A stretch of 64,000 nucleotides of DNA from Hydractinia symbiolongicarpus (GCF_029227915.1 NC_079879.1:20970501-21034500), one strand, 5' to 3'; shown: positions 25,201 to 37,724, counted from the stretch's first letter. Notes: generated from the sequence alone by a model not told the origin. Numbers and translations: made by a program.

Positions 25201-26740
25201 TAACCATATTTACAGGGCGGCGTTAGTGTTTCGGTTGTTTGTTTTACCTATATTTACCCTTCGATACTCTTTAATTGATACTTCAGAGTCTGCTGAATTA
25301 GTGCTAATGCGTATTTGTTTTAAAGTATTTGTGAATATGTCCATCCTGTATGCCAAAATATTTTCGAAACAACTAATTTTGTTTTGAACTTGATACGTAT
25401 AAAAATTGTACGCCACAAAAATCACAATTGCCTATTTACTAAACGGCTATCCTGAAGACAACAAGCATCACAAAAATTGCGATGAACGAACTTAAAAAGA
25501 ATGCAAAGAATTTTGAACCAAGAAACAAAAGATCTAAACAAAGATATGAGTAGGGAAAGTAAATAATACATAATAATATTCGAATTAAAATAAAAGAAAA
25601 GAATTTTAAACTAATAATCAAAACATTGTAAACAAAGATACAAAGACGGAAATAGATTCTATACCTTGTTATTTGATATTAAACATTATCTATATTCTTT
25701 GTCCTCTGTGCAAAATATAACAAAAAATTGCTGATGTAGTAGAATACTCAGGTCGTGCTGATAAAATGTTATAAATAACTAAAAGTTTTATTAAAGTAAA
25801 CATTGTTAGCGGCTTGCAGTTCCGTTATAACATTTTCTTTTTACTGATGTCCAATCATTCATTTCCATAAATTCATTAAATATATTATATATCCTTACAT
25901 TAGAGACACTGTTAAGCAAAAATTGCAAAACACTCCTGAAAAACTTTCCTATCTGTGCTAATATTAACAAGTAATCTATAAGCACCTTAGCAAAAAGATA
26001 AGCACCTTAGAAAAAACTTGTTGTATATTGTCATATGTTGTCTGTTATTAACGGTACGCAGGCCGAAACATCGTAAACACTGTTTTTACCCAAAGTAATG
26101 ACGGGTGTCAATAATATAACTTGAGAGAATTAACTGATCATTAACTGATTTTCCAACAAAATAATAACTTTTATTAAACGCAAGTATGTTAGATCAATTC
26201 ACTCATCATTATTATTCATGCATTTAATATAAAGTTACAGCGCATTTAGAGCCGTTGTTTTACTGCAGGTCGGCTTGTGGGGTGGTGAAAAAAATAGAAT
26301 GGTGCTATTCATATCTCTGGTGAGACGTACAAGTTCTATAAGAACGTCTAATTGCACTTTTGAAGCCTTATAAAATAGATTTTAGTTGATGCCAAGAATT
26401 TTATAGGATTGGAAGAAACAAAAAAAAATTCAAAAAGTGTTTAGGAAAAGGGATGTGTAAATAAGTGTCATTCACAGACAAGAAATAGGTTTTTAATAAA
26501 CTCCTGTTACTTACTAACCAACTTGCATCCTCCATTGTCAATGCAGGTTCCTTAAAATATTTATCCTTTTATTCTAAAATATTTTATTTTAAAATATTTA
26601 TTCTTTTATGGCGAAAAAAATGCGATATTTATCTACTTGTGCTAAGAAAACACTAAGATGGTATTGTATCTGCACTCGTATTCTCATATAATCCATATGA
26701 GAAAGGTTATGAGTATAATTTTGGCTATATACTGTTTAAT
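25201..26740. other. Unit-2-specific non-coding insert
   Basis: About 1.5 kb between landmarks that are only about 270 bp apart in unit 1. It is AT-rich, with short repeats such as taagcaccttag twice at 25979-26011. No mobile-element termini or coding frames recognised. Confidence 0.4.
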
Positions 26741-26952
26741 ATTACTAGCAATATCGTCAAAAAGTTGTTGTCACTAAATAGATTTGGCGTTATCTTCAGT
26801 AATATTCAGCACAAATGATATACCCTGTGATAAGTTTTTTCTTGTTCTTGTGAAGTCCTTGAAAATACCATTTGCTTTGCAACGTTCCTTGCTTTTTCCA
26901 ATAATTTTGAATCCCCTATGATTGAAACATACTTCCGGAATCCCATATCGAG

Positions 26953-27255
26953 ATGTTCAAATATTTTTGCTTCTCGTTATTTCCCTTTGTCAGTATGCGT
27001 TGCAATACAAGAACAACTGGTCAGTGGGATGACCAAATCATTTTGCGCATTGTTTTTAGTACAATTTCCATGAATTTTATTTCAGTCGTTAATTTCAATG
27101 TTGTTGCTTTTGTTACCGTTGCTAGTGTCTGTCGGTCTTTCTATACAAATCACGGTGAGAGTTCCTCACTCAATTTTGCAGTGCGGAATGCTTATCTTGT
27201 GACAACATGTTTTAACCAAATATACACCGGAAAAGAAAAAAAATGTTCCTTTTAA
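26953..27255 (+). other. Open frame upstream of gene B, shared with unit 1
   Basis: The 100-codon counterpart of 7380-7718 (MFKYFCFSLFPFVSMR). The two reading frames diverge after FAVRNAY/FALQNVY. No domain recognised. It overlaps the putative promoter region of gene B. Confidence 0.25.
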
Positions 27256-27261
27256 GCTGCC

Positions 27262-27268
27262 TATAAAA
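27262..27268 (+). promoter_or_regulatory. TATA-like box upstream of gene B
   Basis: TATAAAA about 142 bp before the gene B ATG, conserved at the aligned position before gene A (7682-7688). Confidence 0.35.
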
Positions 27269-27409
27269 TTGCTTTAAAATTGACAAAATCAGTAGAGTTA
27301 ACCAATTGATGAGAAAGCAAAACAAGAATTTTTACGACAAATCCTTATTTGCTGTTGCGATAAATTTTCAGTTTCAACATTTACAGACAAGAATTTCATT
27401 AAAATAAAC

Positions 27410-30263
27410 ATGTATTTAATATTCATACTACCAGGTAGATTATATTATAATTCTTTTTCGAAATCTGTATTTAAGATTATTAGAAATTATCTTTAAGTTT
27501 GATTTCCATACTATTAATTTCTTTTCACATCCCTTTGTGTAAGTACGCATACTTTTTTTCAAGAACATTGCAACTAACAAATTTGCATTTTTAGTGTGCA
27601 TACTATCAGCATTGTCACCGACATATTGCAAACCACTTACCAGCGACCAAATACTTCAAAAAATCCAAAACAATTTAGCAAACCAAGTTAACAAATTTTG
27701 TGCTGTAAGTATACCCTTTTTCTTCAATCTTAAAACTAAAGCAGGTATTGATCACTACACAGTGTTTCAAATTCTGTTTTTAACCACACTGTTATAATGT
27801 TCTTTTTCAGTTAAAACCTGCCAAAAAAGAGAGTGAAGTTTTGGATGCATATAAAGATGCTCTCACAACAAACAAGGTAAGAAAAACATAATATTGTCTT
27901 CTGTTAAACAATCCTGGCAATTAGAGGATCTTGTAACACTGATCAAAATAATGTATAACATTGCATGCTTTTGAGGAATAGTTGATGAGACATTGCCATG
28001 AGATATTTTTGATGACGCCGTTATGTCTTTGGTTTCCAAACGTGTGCGCCAAACCAGCCTGACGGAATAGGTCCCAAGTGGTCCATTCACGGGATGTAAC
28101 CTGTTATTTCCACCTGTAACCAAGTTATTTATCCCCAAGGTTTTAAATTCAATGCAATTGCGTGAACCATCTCAATAAGTTTCATCAAAGACAATACGGT
28201 TTTGACGTCAAAAATTTTAAATGACGAAAGAGATTTTTACGTGATATTTTATGGCTCTGTTGCATAAAAGCCTGATCGAAGTAATGGATTTTCTACGAAT
28301 AGCTAAGAAGATATTATTCTTTAAGTCGCGTTTTTGTCACAAAAAGTCCATAGTTACTTATACAGGAGATGAATCAGATAGGAATTAGATACAAAAGTAG
28401 CTGACGTCAGTCTACTGTATTCGCGACGTAACGTAACGTCAGAAAGCTTAACAAAGAAGACATACTTAATTTTTTGAGGGGCGAAATTTAAGGAAATTAA
28501 ATATGATCCCTTTACCTATAACACAATTAGCTTATTAGATATTATAATAGACTAGCCGTTAAACCGTGGGAGAATCCACGGGGTCGTCAGTCTTTTAATT
28601 ACACCCTATTTCGTGTGTCCGTTCTACGACGCTTTTCTCGCGGACAGACAGACATAATACGGCTATTATTAAAGAGAATAGGTAAATACTCCGTGGAAAA
28701 CCAAAGTTAGGAGATATTTTGATGAAGTCATTGTTTATCTTTTCCAAATATAAAAAAAAATAATTTTTCAAAAGGTGGCTAACCTCTTCCTTTAAATGTG
28801 GAGAAGTTGAAGAATTCGCAAAAGTTTGTGTCGCGATACTTGTTAGATGAATTTAAAACAAATGTCCACCGATGCTCTTTTTGACGCAGTTTTTTAATGA
28901 ATAAGCACATAGCACGCCATCTTTGTTTTTTGACGACAAGCGGTAAAGTGGAAAGTGGAAGACTTTGCGTGCATATTAAAGATGTTATTTACTAATTAAT
29001 AGCTTACGACAGATTAAAATTACTTTCATATAATAGAGAGTTATATTTTTAGCTTTCGGAATGGATGGAAATTAACAGAATAATGTTGGAGCATTTTATT
29101 AATGCCACAGACTTAATAAACAAAAGTAAACCCGACGATGACTTGGCTATGATACAACAAAGCCTATCAACGACTCTTGATCATTTCCACAAATTGTGCG
29201 AGGTAATTTGCAACAAGTTTTTGTTTTTAAAATCTACACAAGGACATTGAACGTTCTGTGCTAAAACCACTGTAATAAAGTCAGCAGTCTTTCGGCTCAT
29301 TAGAACAAGATATGTTAAAAGAGCTTGCTATCGCATTGATGTCATAAGTACTACTTTGTAAGGACACCTAATATTTTAACTTCACTACTTATGCAATTCA
29401 TATTTCTATATGCTGCAATCAAAAACACTTGCCAAAACAGGGACTATAATAATCACTTCCTTTCGCGCGTACTTCCTTCATGACTAAAGGTCTCACCATT
29501 TGACTGTATTTTCCGCTATAGCGCAAATAAACTCATAAGATTATTTATTTGAGTGTGCACACTTTGGCAAATTAGGACTTTTGATGAACTAAACATGCAC
29601 TAACAAAGACCTGGCGACCTTTTTGAGTTATAGCGGAAAATGCAGACAAATTAAAACAGGCCTTAAACCTACGCCCTTATGGTTACAAAACACAGGTATG
29701 TTGTTCCAACAACTAAACAACTAGTGGAACAGCTAGCGAACGTCTCTTTAAGAATACCTTCTTAAACGAGAAGCAAGTTTGCCATTATTTTTTCCTTAAA
29801 TCTCTTTGAAAACATTGATTCTCCTAGCATATGTGCTTACTTGTTTTGTAATTGTCAACTTTAAAGAATCACCTCCATCTTTCAATGACGTCACGAGTTA
29901 TTAGGCATTACTTAAAACCACAATGATAAATATTCAATATGAAAATTATATTTTTCCTGAGCCTTTGTTCCGGTATCTATACCGCTTTTTCTTAGATGTT
30001 TCTGTTACTTATTTCTTGATACGCTAAAAACAGAAGGTATGTTGTAAAGCATTTATATAAGAGCTTTTTATCTTTAGGACAGAAATTGTAAAACAGGGAA
30101 TACGGCGATGAAGAAAAGGATGGAATCGTTCAGTAATGGATTAAAAAATAAACTCGATACAATAAAGCAAAAATTAATCCTAAATGAAATTACACAAATA
30201 TTCTCACTATTATTCACAAGTAAACATTTTCCAGAACAAAAAAGCCAGGGTTTATTTTGTTAA
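27410..30263 (+). CDS. Gene B: intact secreted helical (cytokine-like fold) protein, 178 aa
   Basis: Five coding exons: 27410-27434, 27595-27704, 27811-27876, 29053-29202, 30078-30263, all GT-AG. The first intron is phase 1 inside the signal peptide (MYLIFILP|VCILSALSPTYC). The other three are phase 0, at the same places as in gene C. Exons 1a+1b total 45 codons, exactly as in C; exon 2 is 22 codons in both; exon 3 is 50 (48 in C); exon 4 is 61 in both. Helix A is DQILQKIQNNLANQVNKFC. Exon 3 starts LSEWMEINRIMLEHFINATD with a sequon at Asn84. Exon 4 has MKKRMESFSNGLKNKLDTIK and ends QGLFC. Cysteines 20, 44, 116, 121 and 178 match those of C. Exon 3 and 4 identity to C is roughly 55-65%. The start was chosen because an ATT occupies the in-frame position upstream of exon 1b and only the mini-exon supplies an ATG. 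Function unknown; a secreted ligand is inferred. Confidence 0.8.
28251..28500 (+). repeat. Dispersed repeat inserted in intron 3 of gene B
   Basis: About 250 bp absent from the aligned intron of gene A (8680-8700 is continuous: gatatttaaggaaatt). It contains the cctgatcgaagtaatgg and cgtaacgtcagaaagctt modules of the CCGTGG family. It is flanked by the short direct repeat attt/aaattt. Confidence 0.6.
28537..28680 (+). repeat. CCGTGG-family short repeat in intron 3 of gene B
   Basis: Starts tattataatagactagccg, carries aaaccgtgggagaatccacg, and ends gcggacagacagacataata followed by cggctattatt. The ends form an imperfect inverted repeat (ataatag...ctattat). Gene A has no such insertion. Confidence 0.65.
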
Positions 30264-31674
30264 CTCATTTTATGCTAAATAATTTATTTAATTACTATCT
30301 TCTTAGCCTCCCCCTTTTCCCTAGCACATCGACACTTATTACAAAGATCTTCGTTCAATCTTATTATGGAAAACGTATATAATACCCTTCATTTCTCTCA
30401 ACACAGTCTTGTAATTTTTTCAGCACCCCAGATGAGTAGTTGTTTTGCCACTTGTATATTTAGATGTGTTTCCAAACGGATAGAAAATATTTGTAATAAT
30501 AAATTTTTGGTATTTTTGAAGAAGCAGTTCAGTGAAAAATTCGATTCATAACCCTGTTATCCACAAAGAATTATTCTTTTCACTTAACCTTGACGCGATA
30601 TTTACAAACAACACCTAATTCCGGAATGTGTGTAAAATGTTACTGATTGGGTTATGACGTCTCTAGTAAAATAAGAGGATCTTTTTTTAGCTCTTGTGTT
30701 CTTAAATCTTTTTACTTCTCAGTTCTCAAATTCTTTTTTAGTTATTTAGATATTTTACATTACAAAAATATAAAATCCAGGAACTTTTGATGTCATATCA
30801 TGTCTCTGAAAAAAATAGTTCCTTCAGCAGTTCCTTCTAACGCACAGTTAGTACAAAATTAATATTCTAAATATTAATTTTTTTTCGGAAATATATTTTT
30901 TAAAAGATATAACGATATTAGGACGATATATCATTGTCGTCAAGCCTGTGGAAAAATACACTTTGGCATAAGAAAAATTGAAGAGATACATCATTTGAAT
31001 TTTGAAGTGGCCCATTTGTATACATAAAAAATATTTAAAATTTTGTTAACATGTAGCATTATAAAGAGTTTGAAACTTAAATCAAAATCACATATAGGAT
31101 CGTGTGTTTTTAAGGTTAAGGAGATCTAAGCGTGTAAAATTTTTCTGAAGTCAGCAAAAACCACTAATGTAGAAAAAAGATAATTTGGAAAATTTGGTTA
31201 CTCGTTGTCTTTATTGTGTGTGACTTAAAAACCTGATCAAAGCAATGTATAGGGTTATCTACTTTTGACACGGTTAAGGAAATATAGGGGTCTAGATATT
31301 CGAAAGATTCGTCAATGTACAAAAATTTCATTTTAGAAATTCTTTAACCTGTTTTCTCTGGTGTATAGACCTTAAAAAACGGATGCAGAAAATGTATCAA
31401 ATCATGCGTTTTTGACAAACAGTGAAGAAAATATAAAGGTGACGTGAGCAAAAACCCACCAAAGTACAACTTTTTCTAAAAAAAATGTTCCTTTATTGTA
31501 TAAAGCATAAAACGCTGACCAAAAAATTGTATATGATCATGTACTTTTGACGAACGGTTACAACGGTTGCAGTATTTTAATGACGTCATCAATTCATCTA
31601 TTCCGTAACACAATGGCTGATCCCAAAACATCCTAATTACTCAAAAAAGAAGAAAAACGATTTTTCAGAGTGTC
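30264..31674. repeat. 3' flank of gene B followed by CCGTGG-family array
   Basis: 30264-30935 aligns with 13084-13855 of unit 1. From 30935 (gtcaagcctgtggaaaaata) to about 31600 lies a chain of related modules: tgatcaaagcaatgtatagg, ttttgacacggttaaggaaa, and again tgaccaaaaaattgtatatg with ttttgacgaacggtta, ending tgacgtcatc. It looks like two or three partial copies in tandem. No genes seen. Confidence 0.5.
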
Positions 31675-31963
31675 TGTTTCGCTGCATCCATCACATGATG
31701 TTTCGTAATTCGCTCTTTTCATTATAAATATAAAAAAAAACACAAGTATATTTAATACAACTCTGAAATAGAAGTAAAGAGCGCTGTTGTTTCAAAATTT
31801 TTCTAAGAGTTTTTGTCAAAGGTAGCTACATCTATTTTTCTTCTGCTTTGTATTCTTAAGAAGATATTATGTTGACTTTGAAAACGAAACGCAAACAATA
31901 TATATACCTAGATATTGAATGGCTACAAACATATTCGTTTTTAATATTGTCTTTTAAAATAAA

Positions 31964-32617
31964 ATGCTTTCATTTTTAATTCTAGTTGCTGTGTTTTGTT
32001 GCATATCAATTAACATGCATTGCAAACCGTTTACAGCAAATTACATCTTGTTAAATTAAAAAAATATATATGTTAAGAGAACTGGTAAGATAAAAACTAT
32101 GCTGATTTCCTGTGTGTTATATATAATAACAGACACACATTTAGTACATAACTATACTAAATAACCAGCTAAACATGCGTATTCTTTTAATTTAGCACAA
32201 TGTCTTTATTATATATAATTTTGAGGTTTTGCAATGGATTGATCTTAATAGGATAATGTAAGATAATTTTATCAATGTGACAGATCAACTTATTAAACGT
32301 AAATCTAACTTGCACATTCTAAAGGACAGTATGTCGACAATATTAGGCCACTTTCATAAGTTATGCGAGGTAAGGTGTTATTTCTTTGTGGTGTAGGATC
32401 TACCTGAAAGTTGTAGCTTTCTTCAAAGATGATCAAAGTTACTTTAAATTTTGTATATTTCAAGTGCACGGACTATCGCTTACAATGATTTTAATATCTG
32501 TACTAAGTCGATGCGATAAACCAAAAATTATTTCTAAATGAAGTTATACAAGTATTTTCACTATTATTCCCAAGTAACCATTTTCCAGAACAAAATAAGC
32601 AGGGCTTATTTTGTTAG
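31964..32617 (+). pseudogene. Gene D: broken duplicate of gene C
   Basis: Exon 1 (from 31964) has an intact signal peptide (MLSFLILVAVFCCISINMHC) but runs into a stop after KPFTANYILL. A deletion has removed the end of exon 1, intron 1 and exon 2, because the sequence jumps to intron-2 sequence (tatgttaagagaactggtaa, aligned to 19147). Exon 3 (32226-32369) has TAA after NRIM where C has TTA, and ends HFHKLCE. The front of exon 4 is deleted; the rest (about 32504-32617) still reads KLFLNEVIQVFSLLF and GLFC. The upstream TATA block is conserved. Confidence 0.85.
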
Positions 32618-34219
32618 TAACTTTTAATTAGGAATTTAATTTTCTTCAGTCGTTAATGGAACATACGAAACTGCTAATTTAACATCATAGGCAAACATTA
32701 GGTACTAAAAATAATTGTTTTTAATCTCAAAGATAAAGATTAATAAAATAAGCTTGAAAGATAATCACATTGTTTGAAATTACAAAATTGAAGAAGCTAA
32801 AGATTTATAATATTTGCTGCTTACTCAATTATTTATTTATTTATTTATTTTGCAAATGTATTCTATTGTGCGTAAAGTTTTGAAACTATAAGAAAGAACC
32901 AAGTCTCTATCATCAGATAATAATTTCCTTTGCACAGCATAAAGAAAATGTTTTAACAACTTTATTGCGGTTGATTATTAGAGAAGTCATGAATTTGTGA
33001 AAATGTTTCATTTTTTAATCAGTTAGGAAACTTTTAGTTAGGAACTTTCAGTTAGGAAATTTTTTTAAATTTGTATTTCTTTATACATATTTTTAGTTAG
33101 AAAGTAGAACAATAAAAGTGTAATAGTTGTAGGAAATATTGAAGTATTGAAATAGAAGGTCATCAAGACTCCTAATCTAAGAAGGGAGAAATATTACGTT
33201 TCTTCTTCTTATTTCTTTTCATTTCTTTTTCTATTCTTCAATTGCTTGTTAAAATAAATTAATTATGGGTTGCTTGCGAAGTAAAATACAATTTACCCAC
33301 GTGTCAAAGCTGAGCGGTCTGTATCCGTGGAGAAGTACATAGCTACGACAGAAGGTTTAACAATATTGGACTATCGTCAAAAGTCTTTTTAAGAAACAAA
33401 CATAAGTTGACAGGTTTTGCTTAGGTCACTTGATTAAACAGTAACTAAATGTTTTAAACTTGTTTCTCCTTTGATTTTTTGCACATTATGAAACCGTGAT
33501 TATGCTTAGTTTATGCATAGTAATAAACCATTATCAACTGCGCTAAAATTGACGAAAAATGGCGGACAAAAAATTGCGAGTGAGACATAAGTTTTAGCTC
33601 ATTTCTTTAATCTTGGATCAAAGATCTTACAATAATTTTATTCTTGGAATACGTACATACAAAGCATTCCTATTAACATGGACTGTTTGTAATTCTAAAT
33701 ATATGTGTAGTCATATTCAACAAATTATTTTGCTTTTTCTCCTAGAAGAAGAGGTAAAATTTCTGTTTCCGTTTCGTTGCCAAAAAAACACAGTAAATGC
33801 AATTTCCTTTCATGTCATTTTTTTTTGTAGTAATCTCTGAAAAAGCATTGATTGCTAGTAAACAATAACAAATACCTTTCGCCTGAGGTATGTGCATCTT
33901 GTGTTTATTACGAGGATAGCAGTTAAAATTTAGGGAAAATCCAATTGAAGATCAAAATACTTTAGCTGTGACGTGAATTTTTGACAGAAGCAATTCCGTA
34001 TTATGTGTATAAAGGAACAGTTAGATGTCAACAATACATGTCGCTAATCGTACTTAAATGCTCTTATCGTGATGCATAAAATTAAAATTTCTAATTAAAC
34101 GCATGTTAAATAAAAACCTTTCCAAAATTTAAGTAACATGTGATGTTTATGCCTATGTTGTGAGTACTTGTGAGTTTGTAGTGCAACTGCCGCTTCATTC
34201 TTTCTCTGGGATAACACAG
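32618..34219. other. 3' flank of gene D
   Basis: Aligns with the flank of gene C (about 19758-20960) including the TTTA run at 32828-32852. The frame at 33613-33840 is not shared in a coding way with unit 1 and is not supported. Confidence 0.5.
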
Positions 34220-34339
34220 TATGTAACACAGGGTAAAGAGTTGCAAAAACGGTTGAAATCATTCAGTGAACGTTGGAAAGTAAAACTTAATGTATACATC
34301 GAAGAAAATGTTGCTTCAGAGATGGAATTGCACAAATAG
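34220..34339 (+). pseudogene. Orphan exon E: last exon of a third family member
   Basis: After an acceptor-like gggataacacag, a 39-codon frame reads YVTQGKELQKRLKSFSERWK, then VKLNVYIEENVASEM and ELHK, ending TAG. The middle aligns with exon 4 of B (KKRMESFSNGLKNKLD against QKRLKSFSERWKVKLN). The tail is shorter and lacks the final GLFC. No exons 1-3 are seen upstream. Unit 1 has a different 1.1 kb here, so the counterpart is lost. It is either a relic or a far exon of a gene whose other exons are not recognised. Confidence 0.5.
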
Positions 34340-34944
34340 TTAGGTATTATCTAACAAAACAATAATAAGAAAACATTTCTGCTTCCAGTGACGCTTTTAT
34401 CGTAGATCTATTTTTTAATAAGCACTACATCCGCCTATTTTGTAAAATACAAAAACATTCTCTAATTTATTTGTGCAATCGAATCTGACATAAATCATTG
34501 TATGAAAAAATATTTCATATATGTGCCTAACAATGGCATTGACAAAACAAATGTGAGGTTTATTAAATTACAAAAAAACGATCAATAGTATTTCGTGTGG
34601 CCTGAAGATATGTCACAAATCGATTTCTGACAGCCTAAATATATCTTCTCTCCTAACTTTTTTTAAAGAAAAAGATTATTTGAAAATTGAAACTAGACCG
34701 CAAAATGTACGATACGCCGCATGCGAAAAATTAAAGATATATTTCTCTGAAATACTACTATTTTCAATTTTCACTTAAAACCAAAACTGTCGCAGACAAA
34801 TCATTATAGACATTATTTATCCCCAAAGGCTCTAGGTCAATTAGCGCTAGAAAAAAAAAGTAAAAAAGTGATCCTAATGTGTTGCAGAGAAGTGAACCTC
34901 ACATGTTTATCGTCCAAAAGTTACTTTTGTTTGATTTTGCAAAA

Positions 34945-35090
34945 CAGATGTAGTTGCCAATTTAGAACATTCCAAATGTCAGCAGTAACATTTCGAACAT
35001 GTATAACACAACAGTCTTTAAGACTTCCGGCATCATCTATACATCAGTTGATTCTTCTCAGGGGTTTGCATGACAACTGTTAATTGCCAT
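34945..35090 (+). other. Conserved segment matching 22678-22831
   Basis: About 93% identical to unit 1 but with a one-base deletion and an in-frame TGA relative to the frame open in unit 1. If that frame was coding, this copy is dead. Confidence 0.25.
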
Positions 35091-35486
35091 TAAAATGGTA
35101 TAGTTGCGTTGACGTCATAATTGTAAAACATTCCGTTGCTTATGTTTGTTTAGAATTGCATTAACTTCCTTTCAATACAACTAAACACCAACAAAAGTTG
35201 AAGTAGAAAAATTGTACAGCTTGTGAAATTTCAAATGAGTTACAGCCCAATTTTTAGCTATAACTAATTTGTTACGCATTTAATTAATGGTTAATTTAAC
35301 ACTGAAAATCCTCGTTTTTAATGCTCTTATCCATCGCTCGTAAAACTTAATATCCTGTATACCATATTCATAAGAAAAAGAGATAGTCTGATCAATCGCG
35401 CGGCTCTATTGTTTATGTTTTTGTTAGCAGAATATACCTCGTACTCGTACTCGACTGCACGCTCGTGTTAAAAAAGGCGCTTTTAA

Positions 35487-37724
35487 GTGGTTAGTTACTG
35501 TAAACATAGGATTAAAAAACATTTAAACAGAATTATTTTTAACATATCTGGCGAAAATTGCTCTATATGCGTTTCACGAAGGGCTAAATATAAAGGTCTA
35601 TCTATGTTTAGAGTTCCTGCTGGTGAGAATCAATTTGACAAGTCGTGGAGAGAAACGTTAGTTGCTGTTGTGATAAGAGATAGGGAAGTTGATCATGCTC
35701 TAAGGGATAGAATTCAGATACAATGAATCGTAATCACTCTATCAGAACCACACACTTTTTCCCGGTGCAATCCCTACAATAAACCTTCGTATCAAAAGTT
35801 TTCCTTCATCCTCCCCGTCTTCTGAGCCTCGTCAATCATCACAATCTGTTTTGCAGAAAAAAATTGAACCAGTGGAGAATGTCATTACTGATCGGTACAA
35901 GTCATTTATAGTTTTTATTTCTAAAACTCAGTTATTGAAATTAGTCGGTTGGAGTTTTACCCCTACAAGTGATTGTGTTTCTCTTGCCTCTCATGATGCT
36001 ATCCAGTCAGTTCCAGAGTATGAGATATATGTTGATAACAATCTTGTTTTTACTGTTCGTGTTTTATTATGGTCTGTTCCTGCTAAACACGACGTTTATT
36101 CTCAATCACTAAAACTTATTAAAATCACATATTTAACAAGATTAATTATGGATTTGAAATTATGCTCAGGTTTGACAGACCACTTTGCTGGTAGCTGTCT
36201 TAAACACTGTGTTCCAAAAGTATTAAACATCAAGAATAGCACTAGTGCACCTCTTCATCAAAGCAAATGGTATCGATCTCCAAATTGCATAGTTCTTATT
36301 CCACCTTCTTCTGCTTGGAATGTGTTAGGTCGGAGTCAAAAGAAAGCCTAAGTTTGAAAATTTAATTTCACCTGTCAAACTTAAAGCACCAATTTCCATG
36401 ACTTCTCCAGACCGAATCATAAAATCCCTTTAAAATCACCCGTTGGAAAATAAATAATTAAAGGAAGAGTTAAAGATGAAATTTCCACTTGTGCAGTTCC
36501 AGTTTAAAAAAGCATTGGTGATGATTTCATAAAAATTATGTCAACAACTAATCGCAAGATACCACCATTCATAAAATTTTTTTTGAAAAAGCAGCAGAAA
36601 TATTTATCATCATCGAAAACTGGTGTTCCCTATCATCCTATGATCATTCGTTACTGCTTGGGTTTAGCTGCAAAATCCCCAGCCTTTTATGGTGAGATTC
36701 GTGTTGACGATAAAAGAGACGTGGTTTCATGGTACTTCCTAGTAGACGTCGTTTGAGGGACTATAAGAACTATATTCGCCCAAAGCAAGGCTTTAATAAA
36801 GACGTTGTCCAGGAATTGTGTAATATGGTCTCGAAGTTCCAACCACATGAGAAATATGCAATATTATTAACGGATGAAAGGAAAATTCAAGAGAGTATTG
36901 TGTGGGATAAGCATAATGGTGATCTTATCCGTTTTGTTGACCTTGGTGATATTGATCTAAATTACGTTGCGTTGAAAAAGGTCGATGAAATTGCATCTCA
37001 TGTCTTAATTTTTCTCGTGAGAAGCATTGTAAATCCTTTAAAATTTTCATTTGCTTACTTTGCTACTACCAATGTCACGTCAATTCCATTTTTTCCTCTC
37101 TTTCAGACAGCGGTTGGCATACTGGAGGAGAAATGTGACATAAAAGTTGTTGGTGTCACAAGTGATGGGGCATCATCAGACTGAAAAATGCACCATATGC
37201 ACCTAAACATGACCCGTGTAACTGAAATAAATGCAGAAGTGGGTGTAACATACCGCACTTTGAATGTTATGGCGGATGAGGAACGGTACATCCACTTCAT
37301 CTCAGATCCACCACACTTAATTAAAACAGCCCGCAAATGACTGAGTAATTCACTTGCAGGAAGATGTACCAGAAGTATGTGGAATGATGGAAGTTATATC
37401 ACCTGGAACCATATTTCAAAGTTATTCCTTGATGACTTAGACTGTGGATTACATGCTGTTCCCAAAATAACAAATGACCACATCAAGCTCACACCATATT
37501 CAGTCATGAATGTACGTCTGGCAGCACAAGTGTTAAGCGAATTTGTCTTTAACGCTCTTCAATTGTATGGACCACCAGAAACTAATGCAACTGCCAAATA
37601 TTGTAATATAGTTGACTTATTTTTTGACTGTCACAACATCAAGAATATCAAAGAAGCAGCAATTAAACGTAAAGCATTTCTTAAACCGTACACAACAAAA
37701 AATTCTGAAAACATCATCAGTTAG
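35487..37724 (+). pseudogene. P-element / THAP9-like transposase, frameshifted
   Basis: In order: a THAP-like zinc finger remnant (ENCSICVSRRAKYKGLSMFR, then WRETLV) at 35487-35700; a linker with coiled-coil-like sequence at 35851-36351; HPMIIRYCLGLAAKSPAFY at about 36634-36690; LPSRRRLRDYKNYIRP at 36732-36779; KVVGVTSDGASSD at about 37143-37181; HFISDPPHLIKTARK at about 37294-37338; and a GTP-binding-insertion-like region (RSMWNDGSYITWNHISKLFL) at 37371-37430 onward. Frames change near 36351, 36750, 37184 and 37340, so it cannot make a full protein. Confidence 0.75.

Noticed and set aside
27567-27594. Non-AUG (ATT or GTG) start for gene B
   Set aside because: A mini-exon at 27410-27434 with ATG, consensus donor and matching phase gives a 45-codon leader identical in length to gene C and is conserved in gene A, so an unusual start is unnecessary.
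29065-29250. 61-codon frame as a stand-alone gene
   Set aside because: It is exon 3 of gene B read through its donor site; the paralogous exon in C has GT at the same place.
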